DNA from: Aerococcaceae bacterium DSM 111021
Lineage (GTDB): Bacteria > Bacillota > Bacilli > Lactobacillales > Aerococcaceae
Assembly (NCBI GenBank): GCA_020112395.1
Contig: JACCEK010000001.1
Span: forward strand, 744,001 to 808,000
Direction of reading: 5' to 3'
Length of the DNA stretch: 64,000 nucleotides
Of this stretch, positions 1 to 7,901 are shown in pieces. The position numbers and the translations under genes were made by a program. Below the pieces are notes generated by a model. That model searched no databases and was not told the DNA's origin. It saw nothing but the letters and a program-made list of their open reading frames with translations. Each line of letters begins with the position of its first letter. Position 1 is the stretch's first letter.

Positions 1-23
1 TGAGCGATATGATAGAACTGTCA

Positions 24-24
<1 letters not shown>
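1..24 (-). CDS. glpO: 5' end of a gene downstream of glpK, probably alpha-glycerophosphate oxidase (partial)
   Basis: Only the first eight codons lie in the window: a GTG start that shares its G with the TAG stop of glpK, reading MTVLSYRS. A strong Shine-Dalgarno sequence (GGAGGAG) lies inside the last codons of glpK at normal distance, so the start is convincing and translation is coupled to glpK. The function is inferred from context: in enterococci and related lactic acid bacteria glpK is followed by the FAD-dependent glycerol-3-phosphate oxidase gene, which makes dihydroxyacetone phosphate and H2O2. Eight residues cannot prove this, and glpD is an alternative. Confidence 0.55.
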
Positions 25-1556
<1,532 letters not shown>

Positions 1557-1588
1557 TTATATATAGACATCAGCGAGTACCAAAAAAA

Positions 1589-2299
1589 TTAAATCCCTGC
1601 TAAAACTAAGTTATAAATTAAACCACCAATAACACCACCAACAATTGGTCCTAAAACTGGAATCCATGAATAACCCCAATCTGCCGTTCCTTTATTCTTC
1701 ATTGGTAAGAATTGATAGACAATACGTGGTCCTAAGTCACGGGCTGGGTTAATAGCATAACCTGTTGTCCCACCTAGTGACAGTCCAATTGAAGCAACGA
1801 TCGCACCAACTACAAATGGTCCAAATCCTGACGACAAATTATTAGGTCCCATAGCCATGACTCCAATAACTAATACTGCCGTACCTACAACCTCACCTAA
1901 GAAGTTAGATGGAGTATCACGTACAGCTGGTGCAGTTGAGAATGCTGCTAATTTTGTAGCTGGATCTTGTGTCATATCCCAATGTGGTAAATATTGTAAC
2001 CATACTACAACTTGTGCTAACATCGCTCCAATCATCTGTGCAATAATATACATAAATGCAGTTCCCCATGATACTTGTCCTAGAACCGCAAAAGCGATAG
2101 ATACTGCTGGGTTTAAATGAGCTGGACTATAAAACCCTGAAACCAAAACCCCAAGTGTAACTGCAAGACCCCAACCAAGTGTGATCATAATCCAACCAGT
2201 ATTTTCGCCTTTAGTACCTTTTAATACGTTACCGGCAACAACACCATTACCTAATAATACAAGTATAAATGTCCCTAATAATTCCCCTATAAAATCCAT
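1589..2299 (-). CDS. glpF: Glycerol uptake facilitator (aquaglyceroporin)
   Basis: Membrane channel of the MIP family that lets glycerol diffuse into the cell for GlpK. Both half-helix motifs are visible: HLNPAVS near residue 60 and INPARDLGPR near residue 185. The second, with Asp after NPAR, is the glyceroporin form rather than the water-channel form. About six transmembrane segments fit 236 residues. The longer frame begins at 2314, but its first codons contain the GGAGG ribosome binding site, so the ATG at 2299 (MDFIGELLG) is chosen. It lies 18 bases behind dhaM in the dihydroxyacetone/glycerol operon. Confidence 0.95.
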   Translation of the reverse strand: MDFIGELLGTFILVLLGNGVVAGNVLKGTKGENTGWIMITLGWGLAVTLGVLVSGFYSPAHLNPAVSIAFAVLGQVSWGTAFMYIIAQMIGAMLAQVVVWLQYLPHWDMTQDPATKLAAFSTAPAVRDTPSNFLGEVVGTAVLVIGVMAMGPNNLSSGFGPFVVGAIVASIGLSLGGTTGYAINPARDLGPRIVYQFLPMKNKGTADWGYSWIPVLGPIVGGVIGGLIYNLVLAGI

Positions 2300-2317
2300 A
2301 ACCTTTACCTCCATTTT

Positions 2318-2692
2318 TTATTTATTAATTTTTAATTCATCTAATTGTGATTCTATGGCTTCAATACTTGCTTCGGCTTGTAATAAAGCTCCCGCTGTAT
2401 AAGCTCCCTCGACAACTGGTACAGAATAAACTTTTATGTCTTTATCAGACATCTCTATTGCCATCTCAAGATTCATCTTTGCACTACCTAAATCAAAAAA
2501 TGCGAGTAGTTTATCTTTTGGATTCTTTTCAATCATCTCAAACGCAGCATCAAAAGACGTTCCAATCCCTCCGTCTTCATCTCCTCCTGCATGAGTAATG
2601 CTTACATCTTTGGCTACTTCATCTAATAAGTTATGAACCCCTTGAGCGATATCTTTTGAATGTGATATTATGACAATTCCATATTCTGACAT
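2318..2692 (-). CDS. dhaM: Dihydroxyacetone kinase phosphotransfer subunit DhaM (EIIA-Man type)
   Basis: Carries phosphate from HPr to the DhaL-bound ADP, so that dihydroxyacetone is phosphorylated at the expense of PEP. The 124-residue protein is a single EIIA-Man-like domain, the short Gram-positive form without fused HPr or EI domains. The probable phospho-histidine is His11 in GIVIISHSKDIAQG. The GGDEDGGIGTS segment near residue 40 is typical of DhaM. Its ATG overlaps the last base of dhaL. With dhaK and dhaL it makes a complete PTS-dependent dihydroxyacetone kinase. Confidence 0.93.
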   Translation of the reverse strand: MSEYGIVIISHSKDIAQGVHNLLDEVAKDVSITHAGGDEDGGIGTSFDAAFEMIEKNPKDKLLAFFDLGSAKMNLEMAIEMSDKDIKVYSVPVVEGAYTAGALLQAEASIEAIESQLDELKINK

Positions 2693-3273
2693 TACTTTAT
2701 CCCTCCTGCTTCAATAAATGCTTCAAATAATAATCCTGAAGAATATGCACCGGGATCAATATGCCCAATTGAACGATCACCGACGTAAGAAGCTCGTCCT
2801 TTTGTCGCCTTCATGTCTTTTGTACTATTGACACCATCTTGAATAACCTGTGAATTTAAATCCCCCTCTTGAGCCGCTTTAGCTACTGGGGCCCACGTAT
2901 CAATCATTGTTTTTTCACCTTCAGTGGCTTTACCACGTTTCTTTATTGCCTCCAATCCATCATTTAGTGCCTCACCTAGATCAGCATCATTTTGAACAGC
3001 CTTAGCAATTCCTAATATCGCTGAGCCATATAATGGTCCAGCCGACCCTCCTACTTTGCTAATAAGATTTTTCGCAACAACTTTTAAAGCATCAGCCGCT
3101 GTTTCTGGCTTATCGTTCTCTAGTGCTTCTGTTACAGCCTTCATCCCACGAGACATATTATTCCCATGATCTGCGTCTCCGATTGGTGTATCTAATTCTG
3201 TTAATTTCACTTTCTCTTCTTGGATCTTTTCATTAAACAAGTCCATCCATTTTAATACTACTTCTAATTCCAT
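2692..3273 (-). CDS. dhaL: Dihydroxyacetone kinase ADP-binding subunit DhaL
   Basis: Holds the ADP/ATP cofactor that DhaM rephosphorylates and passes phosphate to dihydroxyacetone bound to DhaK. The magnesium-nucleotide motif TPIGDADHGNNMSRG is near residues 25-40, followed by GGSAGPLYGS and KATKGRASYVGDRS, all typical of DhaL. 193 residues is normal. An AGGAGAGG site lies before the ATG. It starts 13 bases after dhaK and overlaps dhaM by one base, which suggests translational coupling. Confidence 0.95.
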   Translation of the reverse strand: MELEVVLKWMDLFNEKIQEEKVKLTELDTPIGDADHGNNMSRGMKAVTEALENDKPETAADALKVVAKNLISKVGGSAGPLYGSAILGIAKAVQNDADLGEALNDGLEAIKKRGKATEGEKTMIDTWAPVAKAAQEGDLNSQVIQDGVNSTKDMKATKGRASYVGDRSIGHIDPGAYSSGLLFEAFIEAGGIK

Positions 3274-3286
3274 TTATGAACCTCTC

Positions 3287-4279
3287 CTATTTCCAGGCAA
3301 TTGTCTTAGCAGGTGTATTTAAAGCTTCTAACCATTGATTATCTTCTAGTTTAATTAATGTTAAAGATAAACCTTGCATCTCTAATGATGTCATGTTATC
3401 CCCAACTTTTTTATAAACTACATCTAACTTACTATCTTCTAACAGTTGGCGAACATCATTTATAAAGACATATTGTTCCATTAGAGGTGTTCCACCCATA
3501 CCATTAACAAACACACCATATTTTTCATTTTCTTTCGCTTCAAATGATTCTAATAGTTTAGACACTAACTCTTGCGCTAATCCTTTAGATGGTTTTAACT
3601 TTTCAGATCGATATCCCGGCTCTCCATGAATACCTACACCATACTCTATTTCGTCATCTGCCAGATTAAAACTTGGCTTCCCACCCTCAGGTGTTGTCGC
3701 ACCCGTTAACGCTAATCCAATTGTATGAATATTTGGAACTAAAGTATCAGCAATTTTTTTAATTTCCGCTAACGTTTTTCCTTGCGATGCATAGTAGCCA
3801 ATAATTTTATGCACCAAAACAGTACCCGCTACACCACGTTTTCCTTGTGTGTACAACGAGTCTTCCACACCTATATCATCATCTACAATAATCGTCTCAA
3901 CTTCGATGTCATCCATCTCAGCCAATTCTTGCGCCATTTCAAAGTTCATGACATCTCCCGAGTAATTTTTGATTACTAAGAAGACTCCCACACCTTCATC
4001 TGCTGCTTTTATCGCTTCTACAATTTGATCTGGTGCAGGTGATGTAAATACCGGTCCACTCACTGCAGCAGATAACATACCCTCTCCTACAAAACCAGCG
4101 TGTGATGGTTCATGACCAGCTCCACCTCCAGATATAACAGCAACTTTATTGTTTTTTTCAGATTTACGGACAATTACATCAAACCCATCTAATCTTTCTA
4201 CAATATCGTTGTGCGCATACGCTAAACCATCTAACATTTCGTCAACAATTTGACTAGGATCATTCATAATTTTCTTCAT
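3287..4279 (-). CDS. dhaK: Dihydroxyacetone kinase substrate-binding subunit DhaK
   Basis: Binds dihydroxyacetone covalently for phosphorylation by DhaL/DhaM. The 330-residue protein has the VISGGGAGHEPSHAGFVG substrate loop near residues 50-65 and the GIHGEPGY motif near residue 215-220, whose histidine forms the hemiaminal with the substrate. First gene of the operon; AGGAGAG lies about ten bases before the ATG. No dhaS or dhaQ regulator is visible beside it, so control probably rests on the cre-overlapped promoter upstream. Together with GlpF, GlpK and the presumed GlpO, it feeds glycerol and dihydroxyacetone into glycolysis. Confidence 0.96.
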   Translation of the reverse strand: MKKIMNDPSQIVDEMLDGLAYAHNDIVERLDGFDVIVRKSEKNNKVAVISGGGAGHEPSHAGFVGEGMLSAAVSGPVFTSPAPDQIVEAIKAADEGVGVFLVIKNYSGDVMNFEMAQELAEMDDIEVETIIVDDDIGVEDSLYTQGKRGVAGTVLVHKIIGYYASQGKTLAEIKKIADTLVPNIHTIGLALTGATTPEGGKPSFNLADDEIEYGVGIHGEPGYRSEKLKPSKGLAQELVSKLLESFEAKENEKYGVFVNGMGGTPLMEQYVFINDVRQLLEDSKLDVVYKKVGDNMTSLEMQGLSLTLIKLEDNQWLEALNTPAKTIAWK

Positions 4280-4313
4280 GAAATGGCACTCTCCTCTATA
4301 TTATAATAACTTA

Positions 4314-4342
4314 ATAATACTTGATGAAATCGCTTTAATCAA
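4314..4342 (-). promoter_or_regulatory. Promoter of the dha-glp operon with overlapping cre site
   Basis: On the minus strand a -35 box TTGATT (4342-4337), a 17-base spacer and a -10 box TATTAT (4319-4314) precede dhaK and give a leader of about 30 bases. The segment 4325-4338 matches the CcpA consensus TGWAANCGNTNWCA at 13 of 14 positions on either strand and covers the -35/spacer. This arrangement would repress the operon when preferred sugars are present. The motif match is direct; regulation is inferred. Confidence 0.6.
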
Positions 4343-4466
4343 TTAATACACTTGCATTTACATATTAAATATATTTATAACTAGTGTTAAAAACTTGCCT
4401 TTATAACTTATCCCGAATTGTATATTTATTCAGTAATCAAATGCATGTATAGTTAAAATAATTTGA

Positions 4467-4510
4467 AACAAAAAAACACGAATTTTTCTCATTGAAATTC
4501 GTGTTTTTTA
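4467..4510. terminator. Bidirectional hairpin terminator
   Basis: An inverted repeat of about 14 bp (ACACGAATTT with its complement) has A-runs on the left and T-runs on the right, so it can work in either direction. It lies just beyond the 3' end of the decayed alkylation-repair gene, which it probably once terminated. Confidence 0.75.
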
Positions 4511-4571
4511 TACAAATTATATTCATTGATAATGTAGCCAATATAAACATCAATAGACTTAACTTTGTTTT

Positions 4572-5194
4572 ACATCTGACGTAACGACGATTGAAGCGTA
4601 GTCTTACTTTATCTATTTTCTAAAGTAATTAAGTCTTGTTTTTCTACATTCATGATATATTTCAACTTAATCGATTGTTTTTGTTGTAACTACAGTCTTT
4701 TAACTTAAAAGTGTAAATAGAATACCGACAATATAAACAAAATTAGTCATTGAATCCTTAGTTCTTTCCGGTCTTCTGAGAATCCATTAACTTCAAGTCG
4801 ATCAAGTTGCCGACAATAGCAACTCCTACCTGCAAACATCTTCAACTCATCACCACTAGAAGTCCATTTACAAGATACCATTGGAGTTAACTCAGATTCA
4901 GTTAGAGTTACCGCTATAATATCATCAGATAACATAAAGAATGAAGCTTTATCAATCCAACAATCAAAATCCTCTTCTGTCATTACATTATGACCAGCAA
5001 TCACTGCATCATAGTTGCCTGTTACATATAATTACTCTGCTAACTTTTGATTTTTTTATTTCTTTACGCATCGCTTTCATCGACCCAGAAGCTACTCCAA
5101 AGACAGGTTCATTAACTCCATTCGACATATACATCTTCTTCACTCTATCGTTACCTAGGATTTCTATCGCCTACATTACTTCTCGATAATTCAT
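4572..5194 (-). pseudogene. Decayed DNA alkylation repair (AlkD-type) gene
   Basis: Conceptual translation across frames gives an AlkD-like protein: an N-terminal part beginning MNYREVM, then a stop, then AIEILGNDRVKKMYMSNG and FGVASGSMKAMRKEIKK; a middle part in another frame (4747-5004) with EEDFDCWIDKASFFMLSDD and SGDELKMFAGRSCYC; and C-terminal remnants with FVYIVGILFTLL and the basic end RFNRRYVRC near 4572-4598. At least one in-frame stop and several frame changes are needed, so no functional product is possible. AlkD-family proteins are HEAT-like glycosylases that remove alkylated purines. Assignment is by recalled family sequence, not by a search. Confidence 0.75.
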
Positions 5195-5256
5195 TTACAT
5201 CTCATTTTAGCTGTACTTTTCTCTTTAAAAATAACATAATATATGAAAAAATAACC

Positions 5257-5287
5257 AAAAAAAAAGACAGCCTAGTACTAGGCTGTC
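5257..5287 (-). terminator. Terminator of the cold-shock gene
   Basis: A 10-bp stem (GACAGCCTAG and its complement) is followed on the minus strand by a run of nine T residues. It lies 20 bases after the csp stop codon, a classical intrinsic terminator. Confidence 0.9.
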
Positions 5288-5308
5288 AAAATATCTATTT
5301 ATTTAAAA

Positions 5309-5509
5309 TTAGATTTTGTTGATGTTAGTTGCTTGTTCTCCACGTTGTCCTTCTTCAATATCAAAAGAAACTTTTTGTCCTTCTTCTAATGTTTTGAATC
5401 CGTCACCTTGGATAGCTGAGAAATGTGCAAAAACATCTCCACCGTTGTCGCGTTCGATGAACCCGAACCCTTTATCTGCGTTAAACCATTTAACTGTACC
5501 TGTATTCAT
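5309..5509 (-). CDS. Cold-shock protein, CspA family
   Basis: Small single-stranded nucleic-acid chaperone. 66 residues beginning [20 protein letters not shown], with the RNP1 motif KGFGFIE and the RNP2 motif DVFAHFSAI, the full single OB-fold length. The open frame extends to 5539, but GGAGG lies directly before the ATG at 5509, so the shorter start is used. The transcript begins about 118 bases upstream of this ATG, the long leader typical of csp genes, whose structure usually controls translation with temperature. Which csp paralogue (cspA/B/C) cannot be told. Confidence 0.95.
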   Translation of the reverse strand: MNTGTVKWFNADKGFGFIERDNGGDVFAHFSAIQGDGFKTLEEGQKVSFDIEEGQRGEQATNINKI

Positions 5510-5633
5510 ACTAATTTCCTCCATTATGTGCTTATGCACGTTGTATTTGCAATATATCGTTTCAAAAAATAAATGGATTTAATCTGTAAAGAATAGAAAG
5601 CCAATTAATTTGTTAACTAATACCACAAGACAT

Positions 5634-5662
5634 AGTATAGCATGAGTTTTTGGGTATGTAAA
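5634..5662 (-). promoter_or_regulatory. Promoter of the cold-shock gene
   Basis: Minus-strand -35 TTTACA (5662-5657), exactly 17 bases, and -10 TATACT (5639-5634). This gives a leader of roughly 118 nt before the csp ATG. The leader contains a GTGCATAAGCAC hairpin near 5528-5539, just before the ribosome binding site. Confidence 0.75.
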
Positions 5663-5730
5663 GCTTTTTAACAAAATAGTTTTAACTTTTTGTAATTCAG
5701 TTTCTAAGCTGTGTTTCTGAATGAAATAAG

Positions 5731-5768
5731 TGAAAACGCTTAACAAAAGACTTGAACAGGGATATAAT
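5731..5768 (+). promoter_or_regulatory. pckA promoter with overlapping cre-like site
   Basis: -35 TTAACA (5740-5745), a 17-base spacer and a perfect TATAAT (5763-5768) precede pckA. The segment 5731-5744 (TGAAAACGCTTAAC) matches the cre consensus at 12 of 14 positions and overlaps the -35 box. Repression by CcpA when glucose is available is the expected consequence for a gluconeogenic gene. Confidence 0.6.
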
Positions 5769-5851
5769 ATATTTATATAGGAATGTTCTAATGTTTTACG
5801 TTTCTTTATGTCAGCAATATTATTTAAATAAAATTTGAAAGGTTGGTAATT

Positions 5852-7492
5852 ATGGGAACTATTAGGAATCACTCGACTGAAACTATTCGCAAAAGTAACC
5901 CGCACTTCTCTTCTTTAAAGACAACTGTTGAAACTGCCTTTTATTCAAATAATACACGAGAAATTACTTCTGTCAAAGAAGCGTATGAATTGGCTAAAAA
6001 TGCACCGCAAACAATTGTATTAGATGCTACCGTTAAACATGCTGAGGAATTAGAATTACCGCAAGACGCTCAAGTTCTACTTGTAAATGATGGAGCTACG
6101 GTAGGTAGAACAGCCCAAGCCCGTCGAGTCGTAGGCTTAGATGCAAAGGAAGATAAAGAACTCTTCCCCATTGTTCGCGAGGCGATCTATGACGCTAGTT
6201 TGAGACCCTTTATCAAAACAACGGGTATTGTTGGTTTAGATGAAGTCTTTATGGTTAGAGCGCATATTACGATGCCAGAAAAAGAATGTAACAATATGTA
6301 TTCTTGGTTAATGAACTTCCAAATTTATAATGATACATATGCAAGTCGTTACCAAGATTCAAAAGAATATGATGAAAACGATATCTATATCTTCTATGAT
6401 CCGGATTGGACTCACCCTGATTACCCACTTGGATTATCTTATATTGACGCAAATCAGAATGTTGCCTGTATCTTAGGTATGAACTACTTTGGTGAAATAA
6501 AAAAAGGAACTCTAACGCTTGCCTGGGCAACAGCGCATCGAAATAATTATGTTGCTTGTCATGGTGGTTTAAAGAAATTTAAGTCAAAAGAAATCGAAAA
6601 TCACGTCGCTTCATTCTTCGGTCTTTCTGGTTCGGGTAAATCTACTTTAACTCATGCTAAACATGGCGACAAATACGAAATTGAAGTACTTCACGACGAT
6701 GCATTTATTATTAATACTGAGGACGGTTCATCAGTAGCTTTAGAGCCATCATACTTTGATAAAACGAATGACTACCCTGCTGGACATGTGGAACAAGATT
6801 ATTTTGTCACTGTTCAAAACGTAGGGGTTACATTAAATAAAAATAATGAACGCGTTCTTGTAACAGAAGATATACGAAATGGTAATGGACGTACAGTGAA
6901 GTCTAGATATTCGACACCTAACCGTGTTGATAAGATTGAAGATCCAATTAACGCTATTTATTGGATTATGAAAGATGACTCATTACCACCTTTAGTTAAA
7001 ATAACGGATCCACTACTTGCATCAACATTTGGTTGTACTTTAGCTACAAAACGAACAAGTGCTGAGAATACAACAGATAGTTTAGACCAATTAGTTATTG
7101 AACCTTACGCAAATCCATTCCGGGCATATCCATTAGTAGAAGATTTTGACAAATTTAAGTCATTATTCGAAGACGGCGTAGATGCTTATATCATCAATAC
7201 TGGTGAATTTCTTGGTGAAAAAGTAACACCCGAAGACTCGCTCGGAGTTATTGAAGCAATTGTTGAAGGTAAAGCAGAGTTTGAAAACTTTGGACCAATC
7301 AAAAGTTTCGAGTTCCTTCCATTAGATAAGTTCCCTGTTCCATTCGATGATTCTGAATATACAAAATTATTAAAAGACAGAATGCAAGTTCGATTAGACT
7401 ACATTCAAAATTACAACAAAGAAAATCCCGAAGATAGCTTACCTGAAGAAATTACTCAAGCACTAAAAGAGTTAGTTGATTCATTAGGCTAG
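5852..7492 (+). CDS. pckA: Phosphoenolpyruvate carboxykinase (ATP)
   Basis: Interconverts oxaloacetate + ATP and phosphoenolpyruvate + CO2, the entry step of gluconeogenesis or, in reverse, an anaplerotic CO2-fixing step. The 546-residue protein carries the kinase-1a P-loop GLSGSGKSTLT near residues 255-265, then the metal-binding LHDDAF and RNGNGRTVKSRY segments of ATP-type PEPCK. The open frame starts at a TTG (5843), but GAAAGG at 5837-5842 is correctly spaced for the ATG at 5852. The gene is alone between its own promoter and a strong terminator. PEPCK is absent from many lactic acid bacteria, which helps place the organism. Confidence 0.95.
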   Translation: MGTIRNHSTETIRKSNPHFSSLKTTVETAFYSNNTREITSVKEAYELAKNAPQTIVLDATVKHAEELELPQDAQVLLVNDGATVGRTAQARRVVGLDAKEDKELFPIVREAIYDASLRPFIKTTGIVGLDEVFMVRAHITMPEKECNNMYSWLMNFQIYNDTYASRYQDSKEYDENDIYIFYDPDWTHPDYPLGLSYIDANQNVACILGMNYFGEIKKGTLTLAWATAHRNNYVACHGGLKKFKSKEIENHVASFFGLSGSGKSTLTHAKHGDKYEIEVLHDDAFIINTEDGSSVALEPSYFDKTNDYPAGHVEQDYFVTVQNVGVTLNKNNERVLVTEDIRNGNGRTVKSRYSTPNRVDKIEDPINAIYWIMKDDSLPPLVKITDPLLASTFGCTLATKRTSAENTTDSLDQLVIEPYANPFRAYPLVEDFDKFKSLFEDGVDAYIINTGEFLGEKVTPEDSLGVIEAIVEGKAEFENFGPIKSFEFLPLDKFPVPFDDSEYTKLLKDRMQVRLDYIQNYNKENPEDSLPEEITQALKELVDSLG

Positions 7493-7496
7493 GATT

Positions 7497-7538
7497 TGAA
7501 TCCCCCATTGTCATTAAATGGCAATGGGGATTTTTTTG
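7497..7538 (+). terminator. Terminator of pckA
   Basis: ATCCCCCATTG and GCAATGGGGAT form a stem around a short loop, followed by seven T residues, directly after the pckA stop. Confidence 0.92.
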
Positions 7539-7700
7539 TTAACGGGACTTGTCATCTAGTGACAAGGGAAATTGGATGGTTAACGGGACGGGTCATTTGG
7601 TGACAAGGGAAATTAAACGGTTAACGGGACAGGTCATGAGGCGACAAGGGAAATTAAACGGTTAACGGGACAGGTCATTTGGTGACAAGGGAAATTAGAT
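7539..7700. repeat. Four tandem 41-bp repeats, each with an internal dyad
   Basis: Units begin at 7539, 7580, 7621 and 7662, each with TTAACGGGAC, and continue with GTCAT, a 4-base variable part, GACAAGGGAAATT and a variable tail. The units are exactly 41 bp; the fourth is slightly incomplete. Each holds a GTCA...TGAC dyad; in the first unit it extends to CTTGTCA/TGACAAG, and in the third the loop-closing pair is lost. There are no spacers, so it is not a CRISPR array, and 41 is not a multiple of three, so it is not coding. Base composition is richer in G than the neighbourhood. Function unknown. Confidence 0.9.
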
Positions 7701-7812
7701 TGCTCATCGCTCTTTTTCACTCATCAAGCACACCTTAGTTTTTATATTTTGTTAATATTTATGAATTATTTAAGAAGTATAAGAAAATTGTAAGAGTTTT
7801 CATCTTTATCCA

Positions 7813-7861
7813 TTGACATTATCCTGTATTATAGTTAACATAAATGTAACGGTTATGTAAT
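7813..7861 (+). promoter_or_regulatory. Promoter of the LysM gene with WalR-like direct repeat
   Basis: TTGACA (7813-7818), a 17-base spacer and TAACAT (7836-7841) form a plausible promoter. Immediately downstream, 7845-7861 reads TGTAAC, five bases, TGTAAT, a perfect match to the WalR/YycF consensus TGTWAH-N5-TGTWAH. Position near the start point would fit repression by WalR; if a later promoter is used it could activate. WalR control of cell-wall hydrolase genes is well established in Firmicutes. Confidence 0.5.
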
Positions 7862-7901
7862 ATTTACGTAACAATACAACTTGAGAAAAGGAGCAATAGA
7901 A

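Noticed and set aside
1857-2120. Plus-strand frame opposite glpF
   Set aside because: Mirror frame of a conserved gene with no start signal; typical antisense shadow.
5579-5905. 108-codon minus-strand frame as a gene
   Set aside because: It overlaps the csp promoter, the pckA promoter and the pckA start, and its translation looks like AT-rich chance sequence.
7539-7700. 41-bp repeats as a CRISPR array
   Set aside because: The units are directly adjacent with no unique spacers of constant length, and no cas gene lies nearby.
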